Part shown: piece after piece, positions 18,539 to 27,251 of the stretch
Layout: the number at the start of each line of letters is the position of its first letter
How positions within the stretch are numbered: position 1 is the stretch's first letter
DNA from: Nitrosomonas sp. sh817
Lineage (GTDB): Bacteria; Pseudomonadota; Gammaproteobacteria; Burkholderiales; Nitrosomonadaceae
Length of the DNA: 64,000 nucleotides
Assembly: GCF_030908545.1 (NCBI RefSeq)
Contig: NZ_CP133083.1
Span: forward strand, 3,010,258 to 3,074,257
Reading direction: 5' to 3'
Notes under the pieces: generated by a model
Told to the model about the DNA's origin: nothing
Database searches by the model: none
What the model saw: only the letters and a program-made list of their open reading frames with translations
Translations under genes and position numbers: made by a program

Positions 18539-19183
18539 ATGTGGCTTCGAATAAACCAGCGGAACATTCTTCCGGGAATTTTGATCGGTTGCCTGATAAT
18601 TCTGCTGCACGGTTGCAAAACCATTCCAACAGTAACACCATCCGATGCGGTTGCCACTACCGTATTATTCGATCCCGCAACATCCGCGCAGAAAACGCCA
18701 GCCTATGATTTTAATATTTTAGGCCGCATCGCAATCCAAGACGAAAAACAAAGTTTTTCCGGCAGTTTCCGCTGGACACACTTTGCCGCGAACGACGAAA
18801 TTCTGTTATTCACCCCATTGGGCCAGGCGGTCGCGGAAATCACCCGGGATGCTGAAGAGGTTCGTTTAATTACTTCCAAAATGGAAGGCTACTATGCCAA
18901 CGATGTCGAAGCTTTGACGGAACAGATTCTCGGCTGGCGATTGCCGCTCGATGGCTTGCGGTATTGGATTCAAGGATTGCATTCACCACTGACCGCCGCT
19001 GAAAAAGATCTGGACCGGCAAAATCAGCTTCTCACAATCCGGCAAGACGGCTGGCACATCCATTACAATAGTTTTACCCAAACCTCGTTCAGTACGGCGC
19101 CGTTGCCAAAAAACATCAGCTTGTTCTTCGAAAATCAGAAACTGAAAATCCGCTTGATCGTTGATAACTGGAAAGTCAACTAA
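18539..19183 (+). CDS. lolB: Outer-membrane lipoprotein LolB
   Basis: 214 aa. Receives lipoproteins from LolA and inserts them in the outer membrane. I chose the ATG at 18539 because it gives a short basic start and hydrophobic signal with lipobox LLHGC (Cys26). LolB features: FNILGRIAIQDEKQSFSGSF, then LFTPLGQAVAEI and ILGWRLPLDGLRYWIQG. It lies 81 bp after minE and 7 bp before ispE, the classical lolB-ispE pair. Confidence 0.92.
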   Translation: MWLRINQRNILPGILIGCLIILLHGCKTIPTVTPSDAVATTVLFDPATSAQKTPAYDFNILGRIAIQDEKQSFSGSFRWTHFAANDEILLFTPLGQAVAEITRDAEEVRLITSKMEGYYANDVEALTEQILGWRLPLDGLRYWIQGLHSPLTAAEKDLDRQNQLLTIRQDGWHIHYNSFTQTSFSTAPLPKNISLFFENQKLKIRLIVDNWKVN

Positions 19184-19190
19184 TTCGCCC

Positions 19191-20039
19191 ATGCATACCT
19201 TTCCCGCTCCGGCAAAACTGAATCTTTTTTTACACGTAACCGGCCGCCGGCCGGATGGCTATCACTTGTTGCAAACCGTATTCCGCCTGATTGATTATTC
19301 AGATCAGCTCAGTTTCCGGTTGCGGCCCGACGGTATTATCAAACTGCACACCCCGATTCCCGGTGTGCCCGAAGACAAAGATTTATGCGTTCGCGCCGCC
19401 ACGTTATTGCAGCGCGAAGCCGCCGTCACGGCAGGCGTCGATATCTTTTTGCACAAACAAATTCCGATGGGCGGCGGTCTCGGCGGCGGCAGTTCGGATG
19501 CCGCGACCACATTAGTAGCACTGAATCATTTATGGCAAGCCAATGTGAGCCAAGCGCGCTTGCTCGAACTGGGATTGCAATTGGGCGCCGACGTTCCGGT
19601 ATTCATTTTCGGTCAAAATGCGTTTGCCGAAGGTGTCGGCGAGAAGTTATCCGCGATTGAACTCCCGCCCGCCTGGTATCTGGTTCTGGTACCATCCGTT
19701 GCAGTATCAACCGCAGAGATTTTTGGCAGTAAGGAATTGACACGAAACACAATACCGATCAAAATACCGCCCTTTTCCGTCTGGCAAGGACATAACGATC
19801 TAGAATCGGTCGTTTGCCGCTTATACCCTGAGGTCGCGAGATGTTTGGAGTGGCTAAAGAAACTGGAAAATACTACAATAGCAGCCATGAGCGGTTCAGG
19901 AGCGTGCGTTTTTGCAGAATTTGCTTCAGAACCGGCAGCACAAGCCGCATTGGAAAAAATTCCCAATGATGTCAAAGGGTTTGTAGCAAAAGGATTAGAT
20001 TACCATCCGATTCAAAAAATCATTGAATCAAAGATTTAG
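19191..20039 (+). CDS. ispE: 4-diphosphocytidyl-2-C-methyl-D-erythritol kinase
   Basis: 282 aa. GHMP kinase of the MEP isoprenoid pathway. The ATP-binding loop PMGGGLGGGSSDAATTL and the N-terminal PAPAKLNLFLHVTGRRPDGYH are diagnostic, as is the late AAMSGSGACVFAEF. I chose MHTFPAPAKLN (19191) over a start 30 bases earlier that would overlap lolB. The stop codon TAG at 20037-20039 shares its last two bases with the first two of tRNA-Gln. Confidence 0.97.
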   Translation: MHTFPAPAKLNLFLHVTGRRPDGYHLLQTVFRLIDYSDQLSFRLRPDGIIKLHTPIPGVPEDKDLCVRAATLLQREAAVTAGVDIFLHKQIPMGGGLGGGSSDAATTLVALNHLWQANVSQARLLELGLQLGADVPVFIFGQNAFAEGVGEKLSAIELPPAWYLVLVPSVAVSTAEIFGSKELTRNTIPIKIPPFSVWQGHNDLESVVCRLYPEVARCLEWLKKLENTTIAAMSGSGACVFAEFASEPAAQAALEKIPNDVKGFVAKGLDYHPIQKIIESKI

Positions 20040-20112
20040 GGGAGTCGCCAAGTGGTAAGGCACCGGATTTTGATTCCGGCATTCGTAGGTTCGATCCCTA
20101 CCTCCCCTGCCA
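20038..20112 (+). tRNA. tRNA-Gln (anticodon TTG)
   Basis: 75 nt with encoded CCA. The acceptor stem AGGGGAG pairs with CTCCCCT at 20102-20108, discriminator G at 20109, CCA at 20110-20112. The anticodon arm is CCGGA-TTTTGAT-TCCGG with TTG at 20070-20072, reading CAA (and by wobble CAG). The T arm GTAGGTTCGATCCCTAC is normal. It begins inside the ispE stop codon, so it must be cut from a longer transcript or have a promoter within ispE. Confidence 0.97.
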
Positions 20113-20190
20113 GTTTCTTTTATTGAGAAAAATTCGAGTTAAGTGGAAAACCTTTACTATTTTTCAAACTGATTATTGCAAAGAAATAAC

Positions 20191-21141
20191 ATGGCCTATG
20201 ACAGTTTGATGGTTTTTACCGGCACTGCCAATCCCAAATTGGCGGAAGATGCTGTCAAGCATCTCAATATTCATCTAGGGCGCGCCACCGTCGGGCGTTT
20301 CAGTGACGGTGAAGTAATGGTTGAAATACTCGAAAACGTGCGCGGCAAGGATGTATTCGTGCTGCAATCGACCTGCGCGCCGACCAACGACAGTTTGATG
20401 GAAATACTGGTGATGGTGGATGCCCTGAAACGCGCATCGGCGAGCCGCATTACCGCTGCCATTCCCTACTTCGGCTATGCGCGCCAGGATCGCAGGCCGC
20501 GTTCGGCTCGGGTGCCAATTACCGCAAAAGTGGTCGCCAATATGCTCACCACCGTCGGAATCGACCGCCTGCTGACGATGGATTTGCATTCGGATCAGAT
20601 TCAGGGTTTCTTCGATATGCCGGTTGACAATATCTATGGCATGCCGATTTTGCTCGGCGATATCTGGAAACATAATTATCAGAATCTGATCGTGGTATCG
20701 CCCGACGTTGGCGGTGTAGTACGGGCGCGGCACTTGGCCAAGCGCTTGGAATGCGACCTGGCCATCATCGATAAGCGCCGTCCCAAGCCGAATGAAGCCA
20801 GGGTCATGAATATCATCGGTGAAGTCAAGGATCGCACTTGCGTGATTATTGACGACATGGTGGATACCGCCAATACACTCTGTCAAGCGGCCAACGCCTT
20901 GAAAGAACATGGCGCGAAATCGGTCATTGCATATTCTACCCATGCGGTTTTATCCGGCAACGCGGTGGAGCGGATTCAAAATTCCGCATTAGACAAACTG
21001 GTGGTTACCGATACCATTCCGTTGCGCGCGGATGCGATGGCTTGTGACCGCATTTGCCAATTAAGCATCGCCAGCTTGCTGGCGGAAACGATGCTGCGGA
21101 TCAGCAATGAAAGTTCATTAAGTTCGCTATTCATGGAATAG
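20191..21141 (+). CDS. prs: Ribose-phosphate pyrophosphokinase
   Basis: 316 aa. Makes PRPP from ribose 5-phosphate and ATP for nucleotide, His and Trp synthesis. Conserved parts: [31 protein letters not shown], and the PRPP loop [12 protein letters not shown]. The start at [11 protein letters not shown] matches the family; five earlier codons look spurious. The order tRNA-Gln-prs-rplY-pth is a common betaproteobacterial one. Confidence 0.98.
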   Translation: MAYDSLMVFTGTANPKLAEDAVKHLNIHLGRATVGRFSDGEVMVEILENVRGKDVFVLQSTCAPTNDSLMEILVMVDALKRASASRITAAIPYFGYARQDRRPRSARVPITAKVVANMLTTVGIDRLLTMDLHSDQIQGFFDMPVDNIYGMPILLGDIWKHNYQNLIVVSPDVGGVVRARHLAKRLECDLAIIDKRRPKPNEARVMNIIGEVKDRTCVIIDDMVDTANTLCQAANALKEHGAKSVIAYSTHAVLSGNAVERIQNSALDKLVVTDTIPLRADAMACDRICQLSIASLLAETMLRISNESSLSSLFME

Positions 21142-21204
21142 CCATAATCGTTTTATTAACCGGTTTGTTTGGTCGCGAACAAACCATCACTCAGGAGTCA
21201 TACA

Positions 21205-21822
21205 ATGAAAATTGAAATCAGCGCCGACAAGCGCACATTGCAGGGAAAGGGTGCGAGCCGCCGCCTGCGTCGCAGCGGCATCGTTCCGGCGGTTATTTAC
21301 GGCGGCGAAGCCCCGGCACAATCCATTGAAATGAATCATAAGGATTTGTTTTACAATCTCAAACACGAAGCGTTTCATGCGTCGATCCTGACGATCAGCG
21401 TTGACGGTAAAAAAGAACCCGTACTGTTACGCGATATCCAAATGCACCCCTTCAAACAGCAAGTGCTGCATGTCGACTTTCAGCGCGTCGACAAGAATAA
21501 GAAAATTCATATGAAGGTGCCATTGCACTTCATCAACGAAGAAATTGCACCCGGTGTGAAAACCTCCGGCGGTATCGTGTCGCACATTCTCACCGAAGTC
21601 GATATCAGTTGCTTGCCAGGGGACTTACCGGAATTCATTTCGGTGGATTTGGCCGAGCTAACTGCTGGCCACACGCTGCACTTGAGCGATTTGGTACTGC
21701 CTAAAGGCGTTGAAACCGTGGCATTAGCCAAAGGTGAAAACTTGCCGGTGGCGACAATCGTTATTCCGCGTTCGGCACTTTCTGAAGAAGCAGCTGCGGC
21801 AGAAGGCGGCGAGAAGAAATAA
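21205..21822 (+). CDS. rplY: 50S ribosomal protein L25 (Ctc form)
   Basis: 205 aa. The N-terminal domain binds 5S rRNA ([21 protein letters not shown]); the C-terminal Ctc/TL5 beta domain makes it the long form. An SD, AGGAG, lies 9 bases before the ATG at 21205. The tail is rich in Ala/Glu/Lys, as usual. Followed by a rho-independent terminator. Confidence 0.96.
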   Translation: MKIEISADKRTLQGKGASRRLRRSGIVPAVIYGGEAPAQSIEMNHKDLFYNLKHEAFHASILTISVDGKKEPVLLRDIQMHPFKQQVLHVDFQRVDKNKKIHMKVPLHFINEEIAPGVKTSGGIVSHILTEVDISCLPGDLPEFISVDLAELTAGHTLHLSDLVLPKGVETVALAKGENLPVATIVIPRSALSEEAAAAEGGEKK

Positions 21823-21862
21823 GCGGTATCGAAAAACCGTCACGCGTTGTACTGGAAATTGG

Positions 21863-21907
21863 AAAAATCTGCTGGCGTTGATCATCAAACCAGCAGATTT
21901 TTCTTTT
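21863..21907 (+). terminator. Rho-independent terminator after rplY
   Basis: The stem AAATCTGCTGG (21865-21875) pairs with CCAGCAGATTT (21890-21900) across a 14-base loop and is followed by TTCTTTT. It should end the prs-rplY transcript just before pth. Confidence 0.9.
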
Positions 21908-21932
21908 AGGGGTATGGGTCTCAGTCAAATCA

Positions 21933-22511
21933 ATGGTTGCCATGAAACTGATCGTTGGCTTGGGTAATCCCGGCAAAGAATACGACGGAACCCGGCATAA
22001 CGCCGGTTTCGATTGGGTCGATCAGCTCGCCCGCATGCTGCAAGTATCGCTCAAGCTGGAAACGCGCTTTCACGGCTTGTGCGCGCAAGTCCGCCAAAAA
22101 GATCTCGACGTGTGGCTGCTGGAACCGCAAACGTTCATGAACCGCAGCGGTCAATCGGTTGCCGCGCTGTGCCAGTTTTATAAAATCCTGCCGGATGAAA
22201 TCATCGTGGTGCATGACGAACTGGATTTGCAACCCGGCGTTGCCAAATTGAAAAAAGGCGGCGGTTTGGGCGGACACAACGGCCTCAAGGATATCGCGGC
22301 CAGATTGGGCACGCAGGATTTCTGGCGGTTGCGCATCGGCATCGGTCATCCGGGCGACCGCAACGCCGTGGTCGGTTATGTGCTGCACCCGCCGCGAAAG
22401 GAAGAAGCGCCGCTGATCGATGAAGCCATTCAAAAAAGCCTGGAAGTCTGGCCACTCATCGCGCAAGGCGCGTGCGAAGCGGCGATGCTGAAACTGCACA
22501 CCAAAGCATAA
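21933..22511 (+). CDS. pth: Peptidyl-tRNA hydrolase
   Basis: 192 aa (189 if the second ATG at 21942 is used; neither has a strong SD). Releases peptides from stalled peptidyl-tRNA. The signature [20 protein letters not shown] carries the catalytic Asn and His, and [11 protein letters not shown] carries the Asp. [13 protein letters not shown] is also conserved. Lies between rplY and ychF as usual. Confidence 0.97.
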   Translation: MVAMKLIVGLGNPGKEYDGTRHNAGFDWVDQLARMLQVSLKLETRFHGLCAQVRQKDLDVWLLEPQTFMNRSGQSVAALCQFYKILPDEIIVVHDELDLQPGVAKLKKGGGLGGHNGLKDIAARLGTQDFWRLRIGIGHPGDRNAVVGYVLHPPRKEEAPLIDEAIQKSLEVWPLIAQGACEAAMLKLHTKA

Positions 22512-22567
22512 ATTCCAGCAATAATTCATCACATTGTTATTTAACCCTTTTTAATGAGAAACCGGTC

Positions 22568-23659
22568 ATGAGTCTGAAATGCGGAATCGTAGGCTTGCCC
22601 AATGTCGGCAAATCCACCTTGTTTAATGCGTTGACCAAAGCGGGCATCGCCGCGGAAAATTATCCATTCTGCACTATCGATCCGAATGTCGGCATCGTCG
22701 AAGTGCCGGATCCGCGCCTGCAAAAACTCAGCGATATCGTCAAACCGCAAAAAGTGCAACCGGCCATCGTCGAATTCGTCGATATCGCCGGGCTGGTCGC
22801 GGGTGCGTCCAAAGGCGAAGGACTGGGTAACAAATTCCTCGCCAACATCCGAGAAACTGACGGCATCGTCAACATGGTGCGCTGCTTCGCCGATGACAAC
22901 GTCGTGCACGTCGCCGGCAAGGTCGACCCGATCTCCGATATCGAAGTAATCCAAACCGAGCTGGCGCTGGCCGACCTCGCCACAGTGGAAAAAACGCTGC
23001 TGCGCGAATCCAAAGTCGCCAAATCCGGCAACAAGGATGCGATCAAGTTGTGCGCCTTGCTGGAAAAAGTGCAAGCGCACCTGAACGAAGGCAAACCCGC
23101 CAGAACGCTCGAGCTCGACAAAGACCAAAAGCACCTGTTGCAGCCATTGTGCTTATTGACCGCCAAACCGGCGATTTACGTCGCCAACGTCGACGATCAC
23201 GGCTTTGAAAACAATCCACTGCTCACCCGCGTGCAAGAATACGCCGCCAAGGAAGGCGCGCCCGTCGTCGCCATCTGCGCCGCACTCGAAGCGGAGATCG
23301 CGGAACTGTCCGACGAAGACAAACAAGTCTTTCTAGCCGACCTCAACCTTGAAGAACCCGGCCTCAACCGCCTGGTGCGCGCCGGTTACGACCTGCTCGG
23401 GCTGCAAACCTACTTCACTGCCGGCGTCAAAGAAGTCCGCGCCTGGACCATCCACAAAGGCGACACCGCCCCGCAAGCAGCCGGTGTCATCCACACCGAT
23501 TTTGAAAAAGGCTTCATCCGCGCCGAAGTCATCAGCTACGACGACTTTGTCACTTACAACGGCGAACAAGGCGCCAAGGAAGCCGGAAAAATGCGCCTCG
23601 AAGGCAAGGAATACATCGTCAAGGATGGCGATGTGATGCACTTCCGCTTTAACGTCTAA
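22568..23659 (+). CDS. ychF: Redox-regulated ATPase YchF (Obg family)
   Basis: 363 aa. A ribosome-associated P-loop protein preferring ATP over GTP. The Walker A region is [19 protein letters not shown], and the G3-like [17 protein letters not shown] follows; the C-terminal TGS domain ends in [19 protein letters not shown] took the ATG at 22568 (MSLKCGIVG) instead of a much earlier one overlapping pth. A short MITE-like element starts at the very next base after its stop. Confidence 0.97.
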   Translation: MSLKCGIVGLPNVGKSTLFNALTKAGIAAENYPFCTIDPNVGIVEVPDPRLQKLSDIVKPQKVQPAIVEFVDIAGLVAGASKGEGLGNKFLANIRETDGIVNMVRCFADDNVVHVAGKVDPISDIEVIQTELALADLATVEKTLLRESKVAKSGNKDAIKLCALLEKVQAHLNEGKPARTLELDKDQKHLLQPLCLLTAKPAIYVANVDDHGFENNPLLTRVQEYAAKEGAPVVAICAALEAEIAELSDEDKQVFLADLNLEEPGLNRLVRAGYDLLGLQTYFTAGVKEVRAWTIHKGDTAPQAAGVIHTDFEKGFIRAEVISYDDFVTYNGEQGAKEAGKMRLEGKEYIVKDGDVMHFRFNV

Positions 23660-23799
23660 GGAAACTCTGAAAAACTACTGCGCTCCGCCATGATGCGTTG
23701 AAGTCAGGTTCAAAATGCTCATTTACTATCTGTAAATTGCGCTTTTTCACCTGATTTCGCCTTGCCTGTCCGTCGCTCGCTACCTTTTTCAGAGCTTCC
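23660..23799. mobile_element. MITE-like element abutting the ychF stop
   Basis: 140 bp with no gene. Terminal inverted repeats GGAAACTCTGAAAAA (23660-23674) and, reverse-complemented, GGAAGCTCTGAAAAA (from 23799), 14 of 15 matching. The left flank is CTAA (which includes the ychF stop) and the right flank CAAA, a near match to a 4-bp YTAR duplication. Size and GGAA(A/G)C ends resemble the element at 14365-14507, but the interior differs. Confidence 0.6.
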
Positions 23800-23806
23800 C
23801 AAACGA

Positions 23807-23889
23807 ATATGTCGCAAAAACAGAAAATTTGCGACATATTGAGTTGACCTGTCGCTGCGGACGACATAAACTGACAACGTGTCGCAAAA
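23807..23889. promoter_or_regulatory. Inverted-repeat operator upstream of the second Fic gene
   Basis: ATATGTCGCAAA (23807-23818) and its exact reverse complement TTTGCGACATAT (23828-23839), separated by nine bases. A further half-site, TGTCGCAAA, lies at 23880-23888, 17 bases before the Fic start codon. The layout (one perfect palindrome plus one extra half-site) is the same as upstream of the first Fic gene, with a different sequence. Autoregulation is inferred. Confidence 0.6.
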
Positions 23890-23905
23890 ATGTAGAAATT
23901 AAACC

Positions 23906-25012
23906 ATGACAGCTTGGCGTCCGGATCAACCTTACAACGATCTTCCGCTTTTACCTCCCGCAACCGAGCTTGAAACGCGCACGGTACTTAAGCAATGCAT
24001 CGCCGCCCGGGCCGCACTGGCAGAACTCAAGCAAGCTGCCGAACTCATTCCCAATCAGGGCGTTCTGATCAATACCCTACCGCTGCTTGAAGCCCAAGCC
24101 AGCTCGGAAATCGAGAACATTGTTACCACCACAGACCGGTTGTTTCAGTTTCAAAACGCGAACGAGTACGCCGACCCGGCCACGCGCGAAGCCCTGCGCT
24201 ATAGCAGCGCACTGCTGGAAGGGTTTCAAGCATTAAAGCAGCGCCCGCTGAACACCCGCACTGCGGAACAAGTATGCACCCGCATCAAGGGCGTCGATAT
24301 GCAGGTGCGGCGCATACCCGGAACGGCACTGGCCAATCAAGCCACCGGCGAAGTGATTTATACGCCACCTGTTGGGGAAGACCTGTTGCGTGCCAAATTA
24401 GCCAACTGGGAACGCTACCTGCACGAAACACACGAAATCGATCCGCTGATCCGCATGGCAGCCGGACATTATCAATTTGAGGCGATTCATCCTTTCACCG
24501 ATGGCAATGGCCGCACTGGACGTGTACTGAATAGTCTATTTCTGATCCAGGAAGATTTATTGACGCTGCCGATTCTTTACCTCAGCCGGTACATCATCAA
24601 GAACAAAACCGAATATTACCGCCTGCTGCTCGATGTCACACGCAACCAAGCATGGGAACCGTGGATTATCTTCTTGCTGCAAGGCATCGAAGACACAGCA
24701 CACTGGACCACTGCCAAGATCGCAGCAATCCGTACCCTCTCAGGATTGACAATTGACCATGTGAAGCGGAAAGCACCAAAAATCTACAGTCGCGAGCTGG
24801 TCGATCTGATCTTCGATCTGCCATACTGCCGGATTCAGAACCTGGTTGAAAAAAACATCGCCGGACGCCAAGCCGCTTCGCGCTATCTTAAACAACTGGC
24901 AGACATCGGCGTGCTTGAGGAAAGAACCGTGGGACGCGAAAAGCTGTTCATTCATCCCAAATTGATGCGGTTACTGACACGGGATGACAATGCTGTGACA
25001 TCCTATACATAA
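23906..25012 (+). CDS. Fic family protein (SoFic-like AMPylase)
   Basis: 368 aa. The inhibitory motif SSEIEN is at 66-71 and the catalytic loop [12 protein letters not shown] at 195-206, both canonical, so it is a class II Fic with a complete active site. The N-terminal DLPLLPP segment and the [10 protein letters not shown] stretch resemble the Shewanella Fic protein. The C-terminal 80 residues ([37 protein letters not shown]) form a winged helix. It ends one base before the convergent rhuM stop. Target unknown; possible self-regulation through the upstream repeats. Confidence 0.94.
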   Translation: MTAWRPDQPYNDLPLLPPATELETRTVLKQCIAARAALAELKQAAELIPNQGVLINTLPLLEAQASSEIENIVTTTDRLFQFQNANEYADPATREALRYSSALLEGFQALKQRPLNTRTAEQVCTRIKGVDMQVRRIPGTALANQATGEVIYTPPVGEDLLRAKLANWERYLHETHEIDPLIRMAAGHYQFEAIHPFTDGNGRTGRVLNSLFLIQEDLLTLPILYLSRYIIKNKTEYYRLLLDVTRNQAWEPWIIFLLQGIEDTAHWTTAKIAAIRTLSGLTIDHVKRKAPKIYSRELVDLIFDLPYCRIQNLVEKNIAGRQAASRYLKQLADIGVLEERTVGREKLFIHPKLMRLLTRDDNAVTSYT

Positions 25013-25013
25013 A

Positions 25014-26111
25014 TCATTTTTCCCCTGAATTAGGTTTCGTTCTTTTGGATTTCTGATTTCCATTCTCCAGAGTTTTGGCTGCTTTCAACACTCGATCAAA
25101 ATCGGATTCGATGTTCTGTGTCCGATTGAATTCCGCATATTCGGATAAAGCTTTCTGATCAGCTTGCGTCTTGCTCACATGGCCTTTATGTGTCAGCACT
25201 TCAAATTCGTTAAAGCTTAGAAACTTGTCTACACTTTCGGCCATATCAGCCATTCTCATTTGAAGCCGGTTTTCAATGATGTTTTCGATATAGTCGAAAA
25301 AACTGGAAATGGTACGTTCTAATCGCTTGATTTCCGGTTCGGTCAAATAGTTCTTAGCGACCGTTACATCTGAGGCGAGGATACGGCCATGAGGTGCATT
25401 TTTCCAAGTAAGTAAGCCCATGTGAGGAGCAGTACAATCAGCCTTCTGCAGAATGATCTCGGCTGCGGTCTGACCGGTAATGGCGTAGTGAAACTTGTTT
25501 TGCACCATGGCATAGAAGTTTTGCGTGATGTCCGATTTTGGATCGTAATCAATACTGCATTCGGCAAAGATGTCAGTGATTTGCTGATAGATACGTCGCT
25601 CGCTGGCCCGGATTGAGCGGACCCGCTCGAGCAATTCTTGGAAATAATCTTCGCCGAAAACTCGCTTTCCCTGCTTTAACCGCTCATCATCCAGCACAAA
25701 GCCTTTACGAATATATTCTTTGAGGATCTGGGTTGCCCAGATGCGAAACTGGGTAGCGCGCTTGGAGCTCACACGATAGCCAACGGCAATAATGGCGTCA
25801 AGGCTGTAGTGTTTGAGCGTGCGCCGGACAGCCCGCCCGCCCTCATTCTGAACTACCGAGAAATCCTCGGTAGTTGCCGATTCCTCCAGCTCGCCCTCAG
25901 CAAATATATTCTTAAGGTGTAAGTTGATATTGTCCGCGCTAGTCTGGAACAAATCGGCCATAAGGCGCTGGGTCAACCAAAGAGATTCAGCGTGGATGAG
26001 CACTCGCACATGTACTTTTTCATCATCGCCGGAATAAAGCAGAAAAGGAGCTTCGGCACCTTCTGTTATCGCAATAGGTTGCTTCTCATTCGGAGTTTGT
26101 TTCTTAGTCAT
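25014..26111 (-). CDS. rhuM: RhuM family protein
   Basis: 365 aa. Belongs to the RhuM (virulence-associated) family common next to restriction genes; the molecular function is not established. The N-terminal part (SLWLTQRLMADLFQTSADNI, NLHLKNIF, RTLKHYSLDAIIAVGYRVSS) is the RhuM signature and resembles a DNA-binding domain. The C-terminal tail is charged and Lys-rich. The ATG at 26111 has GGGGAGAG 3 bases before it, which decided the start over one nine codons earlier. It is the last gene of the hsdR-M-S-AAA-HNH series, 33 bases after the HNH gene. Confidence 0.88.
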   Translation of the reverse strand: MTKKQTPNEKQPIAITEGAEAPFLLYSGDDEKVHVRVLIHAESLWLTQRLMADLFQTSADNINLHLKNIFAEGELEESATTEDFSVVQNEGGRAVRRTLKHYSLDAIIAVGYRVSSKRATQFRIWATQILKEYIRKGFVLDDERLKQGKRVFGEDYFQELLERVRSIRASERRIYQQITDIFAECSIDYDPKSDITQNFYAMVQNKFHYAITGQTAAEIILQKADCTAPHMGLLTWKNAPHGRILASDVTVAKNYLTEPEIKRLERTISSFFDYIENIIENRLQMRMADMAESVDKFLSFNEFEVLTHKGHVSKTQADQKALSEYAEFNRTQNIESDFDRVLKAAKTLENGNQKSKRTKPNSGEK

Positions 26112-26144
26112 ATGCTCTCCCCAATATAATCTGCGCAATATCGG

Positions 26145-27251
26145 TTACGACAACGATTGCAATTCACGGTGCCAGGCTTCAAGGCGTGTAGGCTCAAGCA
26201 TCGCATCGCTCAAAACTTTATGTACCTCATAATCTGGCTCGTTATCGAGTAAGCTGTCGCTATAGTCAGTTAGCCATGCCTGTAGGGCCGCAAGGTCATC
26301 AGGGCCTCGACTACGCCGCTTGAGATCGCTGAGTTCCTTTTGCTTCTTCCGATATTCAGCCTTAAACTCGAGAGTCCATCGGTGGGTTAAGTTGAGTAGT
26401 TTGTCAAGGTTATCGACCTTAGCTTGATCTGTAGGTGATGCAGACGTGCATTTGACTGCAAAATCTGGCAAAACATAATTGAGTCGCAACGCACCATCGG
26501 GGTGACGTAGATAGGGGTGAAACCAATCAGTAAAATCTCCAGTGTTATGAACAGGTTTCTGGCCTTTGGTATCCTCTCCCGAATTGCAGTCCGCACAGAT
26601 CGGCAATAAATTGTTGTCACAAATGGAGAGTAATGGGAAACTCGCTTTGTGTAACCAATGATCAACTTCCGGTTTACCTAGCTCTCCACCGCAAAGCACA
26701 CAGATTTCCCGTGAATCGGGATGTGGATCAAGTTTGTGAGTATTGCGGAATTCAGTAACAAATTTTTCGTATGTAACTTGCTCAACTGCAATATCTGTCG
26801 GTAAACCGTCAGCGCGATAAGGAAGACCCTCCCTGAATCCAACTTCATAGAATGCCACCAGAAGATTTTTGAAGGTCGTCCATGATGTATTTCGACTAGC
26901 CCAACCGTTTGGATATTGAAACGGCAATGCGGGTGGTGGGGTAGGCCCGAAGTGTTGTGCAAGGTTTGTGACTGCATTAATCCAGTTGGCTAATCCTTGC
27001 TTCTCAGGATTGCTCAAGTTAGCGATATCACATGATCGCCGCAACAATGTGTCACCTTCCGTCTTTCGGCTCAGAAATTTCCACAACCACTCCGCCTCAA
27101 TGTGACTTGGCATTCGAGCTTTCAGATTATCCGGAGTGATATCTGCAGCATGAACATTCGCCTCGCATAACCATAGGGAAAATTTCTGCATCAATCGCTG
27201 ACACGCCGCCAATGCAGGAGAGCAGGAAACATAATGAATGGGCTTAAGCAT
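26145..27251 (-). CDS. HNH endonuclease-like protein paired with AAA ATPase
   Basis: 368 aa. An HNH nuclease core is visible at about 184-224: CVLC (C184, C187), then DHW with K202, NLLPIC, and C219xxC222-N. The four cysteines form the structural zinc site and H198 is the likely catalytic His. The N-terminal half is helical with no recognised domain; a charged helix (KAEYRKKQKELSDLKRR) lies near 300. It overlaps the AAA ATPase gene by eight bases, which implies coupled translation. The arrangement recalls the PtuA-PtuB pair of the Septu defence system, but equivalence is inference. A nuclease acting as effector after phage sensing is the simplest idea. Confidence 0.8.
   Translation of the reverse strand: MLKPIHYVSCSPALAACQRLMQKFSLWLCEANVHAADITPDNLKARMPSHIEAEWLWKFLSRKTEGDTLLRRSCDIANLSNPEKQGLANWINAVTNLAQHFGPTPPPALPFQYPNGWASRNTSWTTFKNLLVAFYEVGFREGLPYRADGLPTDIAVEQVTYEKFVTEFRNTHKLDPHPDSREICVLCGGELGKPEVDHWLHKASFPLLSICDNNLLPICADCNSGEDTKGQKPVHNTGDFTDWFHPYLRHPDGALRLNYVLPDFAVKCTSASPTDQAKVDNLDKLLNLTHRWTLEFKAEYRKKQKELSDLKRRSRGPDDLAALQAWLTDYSDSLLDNEPDYEVHKVLSDAMLEPTRLEAWHRELQSLS

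Noticed and set aside
21930..22532. 200-codon minus-strand frame over pth
   Set aside because: Antisense of a conserved essential gene; no recognisable domain.
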